64,000 bases of DNA from Bosea sp. F3-2 (GCF_008253865.1 NZ_CP042331.1:310001-374000), one strand, 5' to 3'; positions 35,197-43,427 are shown, counted from the first letter of the stretch. Notes: generated by a model not told the origin, from the letters alone. Numbers and translations: made by a program.

Positions 35197-35284
35197 CGGT
35201 CAGCCCGGGCTTGACCCGGGATCCATGCCGGAGCGTTTCCGATCGAGGTTCAGGCATGGATCCCGGCTCACCGGCCGGGATGAC
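35197..35284. repeat. R1b palindromic repeat (GGGCTTGACCCGGGATCCATG type)
   Basis: CCCGGGCTTGACCCGGGATC with CATGCC pairs with GGCATGGATCCCGG and CCGGCCGGGATGAC. It is a shorter sub-type of R1 whose central sequence has GAGCGTTTCCGATC. It is the first of two repeats filling the pcm-LysM gap of 468 bp. Confidence 0.82.
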
Positions 35285-35345
35285 TCGCGCTTCCATGAAA
35301 ACGTAGCGGCTCTGGAGCGTTTTCCGATCAGGTTGATTGCAGACC

Positions 35346-35442
35346 CGTCATTGCGAGGAGCGAAGCGACGAAGCAATCCAGGGGGGTGGGTGAGACGTTC
35401 GACCCAGTCCTCCTGGATTGCTTCGCTGCGCTCGCAAAGACG
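35346..35442. repeat. R2 palindromic repeat (CGTCATTGCGAG / CAATCCAGG type)
   Basis: CGTCATTGCGAGGAGCGAAG and AAGCAATCCAGG pair with CCTGGATTGCTTCG and CTCGCAAAGACGG. The terminal arm is imperfect (AAAGACG instead of AATGACG). The rest of the gap to 35621 has no gene I can recognise; it should hold the promoter of the LysM gene. Confidence 0.88.
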
Positions 35443-35621
35443 GTTCAGACTGATCGGAAAGCGCTCCAACCGGCGGGGATTGCAGCGACACAGCCTGAAG
35501 CCACCGCGTCTGACGAAAAATCCAAAAAAGTGAAGACGGCTTCGCCAGCGAAACGCTTTCGTAACCTCAACGGGACTTTAATGCCCATCATCGAGTTGCG
35601 TCGTTCGCGAGTACTCTGTTC

Positions 35622-36977
35622 ATGCGTAGCCAAGCCGGATCGATCAATCATCGCGCTCTCCGTCGCCTGTCGACGGTGTGCCTGTTTGCTGTCGGTGTCA
35701 GCGCCTGCTCCTCGGATACGATGCGCTTCACCGAAACACCCTTCGACAATCCCTTCAGGACGGCGCAGGCCCCGGCGCCGGCTCGCGACCCGGCGACCAC
35801 CGGATCGATCGGGCGCTCCGCCAGCGCGCCGCTGCAGCCGGTCCCGTCCGCGCCAGTCGTACGGGCGCAGCCCCTGCCGCCGCCGCAGTCGGCCGTCGCG
35901 CTGAATTCGGCGCCACCGCAGGCGGTTTCCGGCAGCGCTAACGGCTGGTCGGCGCAGGGCGGTACGCCGATCGTGATCGCGCAGGGCGAAAGCCTCGACA
36001 TGATCTCGTCGCGCTACGGCGTCCCGCGTGCGGCGCTCATGTCCGCCAACGGGCTGAGCAGCGCCAACGTTCCGCCCGGCACGCGGATCACCATCCCTGT
36101 CTATAATGCGAGCGGCGCCTCCGCTTCGGCGGCTGTTACCGCACCCGCTCCCCAGGCTGCGCCGGCTCCGGCTTCTTCGCAGCGCTTCGTCGCCGGCCCG
36201 GCTCCGGCCCGCCAGCCTGCTCCGGCAGTCGATGCGAGGGGGCAGGCCAAGGCTGCTGCCGATGCGAAGGTGGCCGCTGCCGCAGAAGCCAAGGCGAAGG
36301 CCGCTGCCGACGCCCAGGCGATGCGCGAATCCCGTGCCCGTTTTGCTGCCGAAGCCAAGGCCAAGGCCGATGCCCGCAAGGTCGGCACTGCCGTCCCCAC
36401 GACGAGGCCCGTTGCCGAGGCGAAGCCCGCGGCTGCCCAGCAGCCGGTGAAGACCGCCGCTCCCGTTCAGCAGCCGGCGAAGCCGGTCGTGGTGGCGAAC
36501 GCGCCTGCCGCCGAGCCGAAACCGACCGCGATTCCGAAGGCCGACCCTGCGCCCGAGCCGAAGACCACCGCCAGCCTGCCGAAGCAGGAAGAGGAGGCGT
36601 CTTCGGGCGACAAGGCCGATTTCCGCTGGCCGGCCCGCGGCCGCGTGATCACCGGCTACAGCAAGGGCGGCAACGAGGGCATCAACATCGCGGTTCCGGA
36701 GGGCACGCCGGTCAAGGCGGCCGAGGGCGGCACTGTCGCCTATGCCGGCAGCGAGCTGAAGGGCTACGGCAACCTCGTCCTAATCCGTCACCCCAATGGC
36801 TATGTCTCGGCCTATGCCCACAATGGCGAGCTCAAGGTGAAGCGCGGCGACACCGTCAAGCGCGGCCAGGTGGTGGCGAATTCGGGCCAGAGCGGCAACG
36901 TCTCCTCGCCCCAGCTCCACTTCGAGCTGCGCAAGGGCTCGACCCCGGTCGATCCGACGCCCTATCTGAACAACTGA
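35622..36977 (+). CDS. NlpD/EnvC-like lipoprotein: LysM plus degenerate LytM (M23) domain
   Basis: A 451-residue outer-envelope protein. A lipobox, VGVSAC, near residue 29 predicts a lipid-anchored N-terminus. A LysM domain (IVIAQGESLDMISSRYGVPR through RITIPV) binds glycan near residues 105-150. A long alanine/lysine-rich linker leads to an M23/LytM domain of 115 residues. The zinc site is degraded: HxxxD is replaced by NEGIN, while SAYAH and QLHFEL survive. Such degenerate LytM proteins activate cell-wall amidases at the septum instead of cutting the wall themselves. A strong terminator follows at 37047. Confidence 0.9.
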   Translation: MRSQAGSINHRALRRLSTVCLFAVGVSACSSDTMRFTETPFDNPFRTAQAPAPARDPATTGSIGRSASAPLQPVPSAPVVRAQPLPPPQSAVALNSAPPQAVSGSANGWSAQGGTPIVIAQGESLDMISSRYGVPRAALMSANGLSSANVPPGTRITIPVYNASGASASAAVTAPAPQAAPAPASSQRFVAGPAPARQPAPAVDARGQAKAAADAKVAAAAEAKAKAAADAQAMRESRARFAAEAKAKADARKVGTAVPTTRPVAEAKPAAAQQPVKTAAPVQQPAKPVVVANAPAAEPKPTAIPKADPAPEPKTTASLPKQEEEASSGDKADFRWPARGRVITGYSKGGNEGINIAVPEGTPVKAAEGGTVAYAGSELKGYGNLVLIRHPNGYVSAYAHNGELKVKRGDTVKRGQVVANSGQSGNVSSPQLHFELRKGSTPVDPTPYLNN

Positions 36978-37046
36978 GCCGAGTACGAAGCGAGCAAGTT
37001 CCAGCCTTCGATCGGTTCGCGAGACCCTCCCGATCGAAAAAAGGAC

Positions 37047-37077
37047 GGGGCGGCCCCAGGAAGGGCCGCCCCGTTTT
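37047..37077 (+). terminator. strong rho-independent terminator
   Basis: GGGGCGGCCC (37047-37056) pairs perfectly with GGGCCGCCCC (37063-37072), loop CAGGAA, then GTTTT. It ends the LysM/LytM transcript. Confidence 0.92.
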
Positions 37078-37112
37078 CGTTTGGATCGTGTTCTCCTCAA
37101 CCGGAAACGCAT

Positions 37113-37207
37113 GTCATTCCGGGCTTGACCCGGAATCCATCATAATGCTCAGCGCTCTACGATGGATTCCGGATCGGCGCGGCTTACGCCGCTTGTCCGG
37201 AATGACG
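37113..37207 (+). repeat. R1 palindromic repeat (A to B, shortened arm A)
   Basis: GTCATTCCGGGCTTGACCCG with GGAATCCATC, then a 19-bp centre, then GATGGATTCCGGATCGGCG to TTGTCCGGAATGACG. Arm A resembles the R1b sub-type while arm B is typical R1, so this copy is a hybrid. It ends 7 bp before the stop of the DUF815 gene. Confidence 0.88.
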
Positions 37208-37213
37208 GGCTTC

Positions 37214-38098
37214 TCAACCCTCCAGCCTCTTGCCCAGCCGGCCGGCGAGATCCTGGATGTACTGCCAGGCCGTGCGGCCGGAGCGGGAGCCGCGCGTCGT
37301 CGCCCATTCCAGGGCGTCACGGCGCAATTCCTCGGGGCCGATCGCCAGCCCGAAATGGCCGACATAGCCGCTGATCATCTCCAGATACTCGTCCTGGCTA
37401 CATTTGTGGAAGCCGAGCCAGAGGCCGAAGCGGTCCGAGAGCGAGACCTTCTCCTCGATCGCCTCGCCCGGGTTGATCGAGGTCGCGCGCTCGTTGTCCA
37501 TCATGTCGCGCGGCAGCAGGTGCCGGCGATTCGAGGTGGCGTAGAACACGACATTGTCCGGCCGACCCTCGACGCCGCCATCGAGCGCGGCCTTCAGCGA
37601 TTTGTAGGAGGTGTCGTCGCTGTCGAAGGACAGATCGTCGCAGAAGACGATGGCGCGGTGCGGGTCGTTGCGCAGCTGGCTCATCAGGGCAGGGAGGCTC
37701 TCGATGTCCTCGCGGTGGATCTCGATCAGCTTCAGCGGCAGCGCGCCCTTGGGCGGATGCTGGTTGGTGTCGGCATGGACCGCTTTGACCAGCGAGGACT
37801 TGCCCATGCCGCGCGCACCCCAGAGCAGCACATTGTTGGCCGGCAGGCCCTTGGCGAAACGCTCGGTGTTCTCGGCCAGCGTGTCGCGGACGCGGTCGAC
37901 GCCGCGCAGCAGCGACAGCGCCACGCGATTGACCTTCGGCACCGGCACGAGCTCGGAGCCAGCCGCCTGCCAGACGAAGGCATCGGCCGCCTTGAGATCG
38001 ACCGGCTTGCGCCGCGGCGGCGCGATCCGCTCGAGCGCATCGGCGATCCGCAGCAGCGCCGCGAGGGTCTGGTCGGGGGCGATCTCGGTCGTGGCCAT
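37214..38098 (-). CDS. DUF815-family AAA-like ATPase
   Basis: A 294-residue P-loop protein. Walker A is WGARGMGKSSLVKA and Walker B is AIVFCDDLSFD. The sensor-like segment is VVFYATSNRRHLLPRDMM, and the C-terminal helical lid contains GRTAWQYIQDLAGRL. This matches DUF815, a widespread ATPase family of unknown function. In Hyphomicrobiales it lies between the LysM/M23 and yajC genes, as here. Its promoter region contains a perfect inverted repeat (38126-38154). There is no membrane segment. Confidence 0.88.
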   Translation of the reverse strand: MATTEIAPDQTLAALLRIADALERIAPPRRKPVDLKAADAFVWQAAGSELVPVPKVNRVALSLLRGVDRVRDTLAENTERFAKGLPANNVLLWGARGMGKSSLVKAVHADTNQHPPKGALPLKLIEIHREDIESLPALMSQLRNDPHRAIVFCDDLSFDSDDTSYKSLKAALDGGVEGRPDNVVFYATSNRRHLLPRDMMDNERATSINPGEAIEEKVSLSDRFGLWLGFHKCSQDEYLEMISGYVGHFGLAIGPEELRRDALEWATTRGSRSGRTAWQYIQDLAGRLGKRLEG

Positions 38099-38125
38099 GG
38101 CTCTGCGCCTTCACTTCGTTTTGCC

Positions 38126-38154
38126 GAACCGTACCGTACCGTCCGGTACGGTTC
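38126..38154. promoter_or_regulatory. 10-bp perfect inverted repeat upstream of the DUF815 ATPase gene
   Basis: GAACCGTACC (38126-38135) and GGTACGGTTC (38145-38154) are exact inverted copies, with a third CCGTACC-like block in the 9-bp spacer. It lies 28-56 bp upstream of the start codon, a typical position for a TetR-type operator. No tetR gene is near, so the regulator, if any, is unknown. Confidence 0.55.
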
Positions 38155-38244
38155 TTGTGGCTAGCTAAACCGCGTCGTGGATCGAGCGCAAGGGGCATTG
38201 CGCGAATGGGGCTGAGCCCATAGGTGAGGTGCGCGCATGGACAA

Positions 38245-38359
38245 CCGATCACGCCGCATTCGGGCAATTTTGTCCGAATGCGGAAAAACGTGATCGGCTC
38301 CAGAAAGATAGAGCATTGTTTCACGAAAATCGGTTTCCACTTTTCGTGCAATGCTCTAG
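38245..38359. repeat. two adjacent hairpins of R3-like type
   Basis: Hairpin 1: CCGATCACG plus CCGCATTCGG (38245-38263) pair with CCGAATGCGG and CGTGATCGG (38274-38297). Hairpin 2: TAGAGCATTG (38309-38318) pairs with CAATGCTCTA (38349-38358) around a GTTTCCAC core. The second resembles R3 hairpin 1 but has diverged. The pair fills the gap between the divergent DUF815 and yajC genes. Confidence 0.82.
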
Positions 38360-38481
38360 GCGCATTCGGTTGATTTCACGGCGTTGCTGGCTATAGTCCG
38401 CGCGATTTTCGGCCGGGCGATGCTTTTGCCGCGTCTTGCGGCCGGCGGCCTGCTGCGCCGTCGTTAGAGAGGAGTCCTTCA

Positions 38482-38808
38482 GTGATCACCCCCGCTTTCG
38501 CCCAGGCGACAGGAGCCGGTGGCGGCACCGACATGCTGATCCAGCTCGTGCCGTTCCTGCTGATCTTCGTTATCATGTGGTTCCTGATCATCCGGCCGCA
38601 GCAGCGGCGGGCGAAGACCCATCAGGAGATGATCAAGAACGTGCGCCGCGGCGACACGATCGTGACCTCGGGTGGCCTGATCGCAAAGGTGTCGAAGGTC
38701 GTCGACGACGGCGAGCTGGAAGCCGAGATCGCCGATGGCGTGCGCGTGCGCATCGTGCGCGGCATGATCCAGGACGTCCGCTCCAAGAGCGAGCCGGTCA
38801 AGAACTAA
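38482..38808 (+). CDS. yajC: preprotein translocase subunit YajC
   Basis: A 108-residue membrane protein starting at GTG 38482, with GAGAGGAG at 38467-38474. One transmembrane helix (LVPFLLIFVIMWFLIIRPQQ) with the family signature RPQQRRAKTHQEM, then a soluble domain (VRRGDTIVTSGGLIAKVSKV). YajC associates with SecD-SecF and SecYEG. It is first in the yajC-secD-secF operon. Confidence 0.95.
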   Translation: MITPAFAQATGAGGGTDMLIQLVPFLLIFVIMWFLIIRPQQRRAKTHQEMIKNVRRGDTIVTSGGLIAKVSKVVDDGELEAEIADGVRVRIVRGMIQDVRSKSEPVKN

Positions 38809-38869
38809 GAACGCGGCGCTTCAGGCCCCGCATGGGGCCTGAGGCACCACAACAAGGCTGTTCACGCAG

Positions 38870-40480
38870 ATGCTTCGTCTCCAGGCCCGCAAGGTCATTC
38901 TCGTCCTGCTCGTGCTGATCGTCGGCTGTGGGCTCGCCGTGCCGAACCTGTTCTCGCCGGAGACGCGCAAGTCGATTGCCGACAACGCGCCGTCCTGGAT
39001 TCCGCGCATCTTCCTGCCGATCCATGCGGTGGTGCTCGGCCTTGACCTGCAGGGCGGCTCGCACGTCCTGCTCGAGATCGACCGGGCGGAGCTGGTGCGC
39101 AGCCAGGTGACCCAGCTGCGTGATGACGTCCGCCGCGTCCTGCGCGAAGAGCGCATCAGCATCCAAGGCGGGATTCAGACCACGACGCGCGGCGTGCAGG
39201 TGCGCGTCCCCGACGCGGCCGAGCGCGCCCGCGTGCTGCCGAAGCTGCGCGAGCTCGCCCAGCCGATCGGCACGCTCGGCGCCTTCGGTCCCTCGGGCAA
39301 CCAGTCGATCGCTATTGCCGAGCAGCCTGATGGCCTGATCCAGCTGACGGTGACGGAAGCCGGCTCGAACGAGCGCATCCGTCGCGCCGTCGAGCAGGCG
39401 ATGGAAGTCCTGCGCCGGCGCGTCGACGCGCTCGGTACCACCGAACCGAACATCCAGCGCCAGGGCCTCGATCGCATTCTGGTGCAGGTGCCCGGCCTGC
39501 AGGATCCGCAGCGCCTGAAGCAGATCCTCGGCGACACGGCCAAGCTGGAGTTCCGCCTCGTCGGCGACGCCAACAGCAGCGAAGTCGACATGCTGCCCTC
39601 GCAGGATGCCGGCGGCCAGACTGTCCCGGTGCTGCGCCAGCCCTCCGTCGACGGCGCCGACCTGATCGACGCGCAGCCGGCCTTCGATTCGCGCAGCGGT
39701 CAGCCGATCGTGAACTTCCGCTTCAACATCCGCGGCGCCCAGCGCTTCGGCCAGATCACCACCGAGAACCTCGGCCGCCCGCTGGCGATCGTGCTCGACA
39801 ACAAGGTGATCTCGTCGCCGGTGATCCAGTCGCCGATCACGGGTGGCTCGGGCCAGATCTCCGGCAACTTCACGGTCGAGCAGGTCAACAACCTCTCGAT
39901 CCTGCTGCGCGCCGGCGCGCTGCCCGCCAAGATGACGATCGTCGAGGAGCGCACGGTCGGTCCCGGCCTCGGTGCAGACTCGATCCGCGCGGGCAAGATG
40001 GCGACCCTGATCGCGACCGTGCTGGTGGTGATCTACATGCTGGCGACCTATGGCCTCTTCGGCCTGATCGCGAGCGTGGCGCTGCTCGTCCATGTCGGCC
40101 TGATCTTCGGCCTGATGTCCTTCCTCGGCGCGACGATGACGCTGCCCGGCATTGCCGGCATCGTGCTGACCATCGGCACGGCGGTCGACTCCAACGTGCT
40201 GATCTACGAGCGCATGCGCGAAGAGGAGCATCAGGGCCGCAGCCTCGTTTTGGCGCTCGAGGCCGGCTTCCAGCGCGCCTTCGCCACGATCATCGATTCC
40301 AACGTCACCATGCTGATTGCGGCGGTAGCGCTGTTCTCGCTCGGCTCAGGTCCGGTGCGTGGCTTTGCGGTCGTGTTCATCCTGGGCATTCTCACCACCG
40401 TCATCACGGCGGTGACGCTGACCCGGATGCTGATCGCGCTCTGGTATCGCTGGGCCAAGCCCAAGCACCTCCCGTTCTGA
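38870..40480 (+). CDS. secD: protein translocase subunit SecD
   Basis: A 536-residue membrane protein. After an N-terminal helix comes the first periplasmic domain with DLQGGSHVLLEIDRAE. The second half has GSGQISGNFTVEQVNNLSIL and the six-helix bundle with MTLPGIAGIVLTIGTAVDSNV and LIYERMREE. With SecF it uses the proton gradient to pull secreted chains across the membrane after SecA action. Twenty-seven bases separate it from secF. Confidence 0.96.
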   Translation: MLRLQARKVILVLLVLIVGCGLAVPNLFSPETRKSIADNAPSWIPRIFLPIHAVVLGLDLQGGSHVLLEIDRAELVRSQVTQLRDDVRRVLREERISIQGGIQTTTRGVQVRVPDAAERARVLPKLRELAQPIGTLGAFGPSGNQSIAIAEQPDGLIQLTVTEAGSNERIRRAVEQAMEVLRRRVDALGTTEPNIQRQGLDRILVQVPGLQDPQRLKQILGDTAKLEFRLVGDANSSEVDMLPSQDAGGQTVPVLRQPSVDGADLIDAQPAFDSRSGQPIVNFRFNIRGAQRFGQITTENLGRPLAIVLDNKVISSPVIQSPITGGSGQISGNFTVEQVNNLSILLRAGALPAKMTIVEERTVGPGLGADSIRAGKMATLIATVLVVIYMLATYGLFGLIASVALLVHVGLIFGLMSFLGATMTLPGIAGIVLTIGTAVDSNVLIYERMREEEHQGRSLVLALEAGFQRAFATIIDSNVTMLIAAVALFSLGSGPVRGFAVVFILGILTTVITAVTLTRMLIALWYRWAKPKHLPF

Positions 40481-40507
40481 CGCTGCCAGCTCTAGAGGAG
40501 ATTGGCC

Positions 40508-41473
40508 ATGCGCATGCGCCTGCTTCGCATCGTTCCCGACAATACCCGCATCAAATTCGTCTGGTTCCGCCGTGTCAGCTATCCGCTCTCGGCTGCCTAT
40601 TCGGTCCTGGTGATCGTGCTGTTCCTGACGGTTGGGCTGAATTTCGGCATCGACTTCAAGGGCGGCACGCTGATCGAGATGCAGTCAAAGGCGGGCGCCG
40701 TCGACATCGCCCAGATCCGCCATACCGCGAACGGGCTCGGCTTCGGCGAGGCCGAGGTGCAGGAATTCGGCACGGGCGGCGAGGTCTCGATGCGCTTCGG
40801 CATGCAGCCGGGCGGCGAGACGGCGCAGCAGGCGGTCGTGGTGAAGGCGCGCGACGCCTTCGCCTCGCAGTACGAGTTCCGCCGCGTCGAGACGGTCGGT
40901 CCGCGCGTCTCGGGTGAATTGGTGCAGGCCGGCACGCTCGGCGTCGTGCTCGCGATCGTCGGCGTGCTGATCTACCTCTGGTTCCGCTTCGAGATGCCGC
41001 TGGCGATCGGCGCGATCATCGGCACGCTGCACGATATCGTGCTCACAATCGGCTTCTTCCTGATCACGCAGCTCGAGTTCAACCTCACTTCGATCGCGGC
41101 GATTTTGACCATCGTCGGCTACTCGCTGAACGAGACCGTCGTGGTGTTCGACCGTACCCGCGAATTGCTGCGCCGCTACAAGACCATGCCGGTGGCCGAG
41201 CTCCTCGACCTGTCGGTCAACTCGACCCTGTCTCGCACGGCGATGACGGCGACGACGACCTTCCTGTCGCTGCTGGCGCTGGTGCTGTTCGGCGGCTCGG
41301 CGATCGAAGGCTTCGCGCTCGTCATGCTGTTCGGCGTGGTGATCTGCACCTACTCGGCAATGTTCATCTCGACGCCGGTGCTGCTCTACATGGATGTCCG
41401 CTCGGCCGGCGCCCGCGAGGAAGCGCAGGAGACGGCGCGCGCCAAGGCTTCGGCCGCCAAGGCCAAGGCCTGA
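40508..41473 (+). CDS. secF: protein translocase subunit SecF
   Basis: A 321-residue membrane protein. It begins MRMRLLRIVPDNTRIKF. The diagnostic GLNFGIDFKGGTLIEMQ lies near residue 45. The helix-4 block SLNETVVVFDRTREL is present, then STLSRTAMTATTTFL. The ATG at 40508 is chosen since AGAGGAG lies 7 bp upstream; the TTG at 40502 is too close to it. It is the last gene of the sec operon before an R2 repeat. Confidence 0.96.
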   Translation: MRMRLLRIVPDNTRIKFVWFRRVSYPLSAAYSVLVIVLFLTVGLNFGIDFKGGTLIEMQSKAGAVDIAQIRHTANGLGFGEAEVQEFGTGGEVSMRFGMQPGGETAQQAVVVKARDAFASQYEFRRVETVGPRVSGELVQAGTLGVVLAIVGVLIYLWFRFEMPLAIGAIIGTLHDIVLTIGFFLITQLEFNLTSIAAILTIVGYSLNETVVVFDRTRELLRRYKTMPVAELLDLSVNSTLSRTAMTATTTFLSLLALVLFGGSAIEGFALVMLFGVVICTYSAMFISTPVLLYMDVRSAGAREEAQETARAKASAAKAKA

Positions 41474-41479
41474 TAGTTC

Positions 41480-41578
41480 CGTCATTGCGAGCGGAGCGAA
41501 GCAATCCAGGAGGACTGGGTTGAACGGTTCCGCCCTGCGGCCCTGGATTGCTTCGTCGCTTCGCTTCTCGCAATGACG
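41480..41578. repeat. R2 palindromic repeat
   Basis: CGTCATTGCGAGCGGAGCG and AAGCAATCCAGG pair with CCTGGATTGCTTCG and TTCTCGCAATGACG. It fills the gap between secF and the Mth938-like gene. Confidence 0.9.
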
Positions 41579-41603
41579 GCGATGGAAGCCGGAGAGAGAT
41601 AAG

Positions 41604-41981
41604 ATGCCGCGCTTCGACGGTTTCGTTCCCGGCCGCTTCCCGCTCGACGCGATCGGGAGCGGCGGCTTCCGCTTCGCCGAGATGAGTCACAAAGGCTCGA
41701 TCATCGCGACGCCGGCCGGCATCCGCATCTGGCCGGTGGCGCGCTTTTCCGAGGTGACGATCGAGAGCCTGCAGCCGGTGCTCGACGAGGCCGATAGCAT
41801 CGACTTCCTGTTGATCGGGACAGGGGCCGATATTGCCTTCATTCCGCCCGCTCTGCGTGATCCGCTGAGGCAGGCCGGGATCACGGTGGAAGGCATGGCG
41901 ACCGGAGCGGCTGCCCGCACCTACAATGTCCTCGTCGGTGAAGACCGACGCGTCGCCGCCGCGTTGATCGCGATCGACTAG
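41604..41981 (+). CDS. Mth938-like domain protein (DUF498/NDUFAF3 family)
   Basis: A 125-residue single-domain protein with the MTH938-like fold: YNVLVGEDRRVAAALI at the end, DFLLIGTGADIAFIPPALR in the middle, GITVEGMATGAAARTY after it. Its mitochondrial relative NDUFAF3 is an assembly factor of respiratory complex I. In alphaproteobacteria the gene commonly follows secDF. GGAGAGAGATAAG is the ribosome site. Its TAG stop (41979-41981) lies in the first bases of an R3 repeat. Confidence 0.88.
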   Translation: MPRFDGFVPGRFPLDAIGSGGFRFAEMSHKGSIIATPAGIRIWPVARFSEVTIESLQPVLDEADSIDFLLIGTGADIAFIPPALRDPLRQAGITVEGMATGAAARTYNVLVGEDRRVAAALIAID

Positions 41982-42083
41982 AGCATCGGACCGAAAAGTG
42001 GAATCCACTTTTCGGACAAATCCGGTGCTCAGACAAAGGGATAGATCGCCACTTCGCGTCCGATAGGACGTGCGGCGTTCTAG
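41978..42083. repeat. R3 compound palindromic repeat
   Basis: CTAGAGCATCGGACCGAAAAG opens hairpin 1 with core GTGGAATCCAC, and a second hairpin runs to TGCGGCGTTCTAG. The opening CTAG supplies the stop codon of the Mth938-like gene. Confidence 0.88.
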
Positions 42084-42192
42084 GAACCCTGCCGGCAGTT
42101 TGGAAGGCCGGCCATGCGAGCGATGCGTAGCAGGGGCAAGGCGCTTGCCCTACATTAGGAACGGTCTCACGATGGCGGGCCGAGGCGGGACA

Positions 42193-43089
42193 ATGCCGCA
42201 CACTGAAACCGATGATCGTAGGGACATCGCGTCGGCGCGCTTGCCGGAGGCTTATGCTCATTGCGCGACGCTCGTGCGCGAGCAGGATCAGGATCGCTAT
42301 ATCGCCGGTCTCTACGCCCCCGAAGATCGCCGGGCGGCGCTCTATGCTCTCTATGCCTTCAGCCTCGAGATTGCGCGCGTGCGCGCGCTGGTCAGTGAGC
42401 CGTTGCCAGGCGAGGTCAGGCTGCAATGGTGGCGCGACGTGCTGGAAGGCCAGCCGGCCGGCGAGACGCAGGCGCATCCCGTGGCCGCGGCCCTGCTCGA
42501 CACCGTCCGGCGCTATCGCCTGCCGATCGCGCCGCTGACCGCACTGATCGATGCGCGCATCTTCGACCTCTACGATGATCCGATGCCCTCGCTTCGCGAT
42601 CTGGAGGGCTATGCCGGCGAGACGGCAAGCGCGGTGATCCGGCTGGCCTGCCTGATCCTGGCGGGCGGGCGCGATCCGGGTGGGGCGACGGCCTGCGGCC
42701 ATGCCGGCGTCGCCTATGCGCTGACGGGTTTGATGCGCGCTTTCCCGTGGCATGCGGCGGAGGGGCAGGTCTATCTGCCGGCCGATATCCTCGCCCGCAA
42801 CGGCGTCACGCGCGACGACATCGTGCGCGGGCGCGGCGGGCCTGGCGTGCTCTATACGCTGAAGGAGCTGCGGGAGATCGCCCGCAACCATCTGAAGAAG
42901 CTCGCGAGCCTCAGCGAAACGATTCCGCCGGCGCTGAAGCCGGCCTTCCTGCCCGCGGCTCTGGTGGAGCCCTATCTCAGGCGGATGGAGGTCAGGGGTT
43001 ACGATCCCTACCGGACCATCATCACCCTGCCGGCCTGGCGCCGGCAATGGATCCTGTGGCGGGCGGCCCGTCGTCATGCCCGGGCTTGA
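42193..43089 (+). CDS. squalene/phytoene synthase-like protein (NDUFAF6 family)
   Basis: A 298-residue all-helical trans-isoprenyl-diphosphate-synthase-type protein. EDRRAALYALYAFSLEIARV and EVRLQWWRDVLEG match the family, but the DxxxD-type metal motifs of true phytoene synthases are not evident (IARVRALV instead of a DDxxD-like block). No carotenoid genes are near. Relatives include NDUFAF6, a complex I assembly factor, and its neighbour is NDUFAF3-like. I therefore prefer a respiratory-assembly role over terpene synthesis. The start could also be ATG 42172, which adds MAGRGGT. An R1b-type fragment overlaps the last codons at 43073-43105. Confidence 0.8.
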   Translation: MPHTETDDRRDIASARLPEAYAHCATLVREQDQDRYIAGLYAPEDRRAALYALYAFSLEIARVRALVSEPLPGEVRLQWWRDVLEGQPAGETQAHPVAAALLDTVRRYRLPIAPLTALIDARIFDLYDDPMPSLRDLEGYAGETASAVIRLACLILAGGRDPGGATACGHAGVAYALTGLMRAFPWHAAEGQVYLPADILARNGVTRDDIVRGRGGPGVLYTLKELREIARNHLKKLASLSETIPPALKPAFLPAALVEPYLRRMEVRGYDPYRTIITLPAWRRQWILWRAARRHARA

Positions 43090-43118
43090 CCCGAGCATCT
43101 CGTGGCGCGGAACCACAT

Positions 43119-43420
43119 CGTCATTCCGGGGCTTCGCGTCAGCGAAGAGCCCGGAACCCATGAGCACAACGCTGACTAAGGTTACGCGGGGAACCCTCTC
43201 CCGGAGGGAGAGGGCAGGGTGAGGGGTCGGCCGTTGGACGCTTTCGCCGTGATCTCACCGCTGCTGCGGTGAGGGCGTGCCTCGCTGGTCCAACGGCCTA
43301 CACCTCACCCCTGCCCCTCTCCTTCCAGGAGAGGGGGTTCCCGCGCTGTCCGTGCTTTTCTGAAACAGCGTCGTGTTCATGGGTTCCGGGCTCAGGCCTT
43401 CGGCCTGCTCCGGAATGACG
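43119..43420. repeat. nested compound palindrome (R1-type outer arms, R5-type inner arms)
   Basis: Outer arms: CGTCATTCCGGGGCTTCG with CCGGAACCCATGAGCAC (43119-43169) pair with GTGTTCATGGGTTCCGG and TCCGGAATGACG (to 43420). Inside lie GGGGAACCCTCTCC and GGAGAGGGGGTTCCC, then GGCCGTTGGA / TCCAACGGCC, then CTCACCG / CGGTGAG around the centre. The whole 300 bp can fold as one long hairpin. It looks like one repeat inserted into the loop of another. No gene lies in this gap. Confidence 0.85.
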
Positions 43421-43427
43421 GAGTGCT

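Noticed and set aside
42193..43089. Carotenoid or squalene biosynthesis gene
   Set aside because: No pathway neighbours and no clear prenyl-synthase metal motifs; the context favours an assembly factor.
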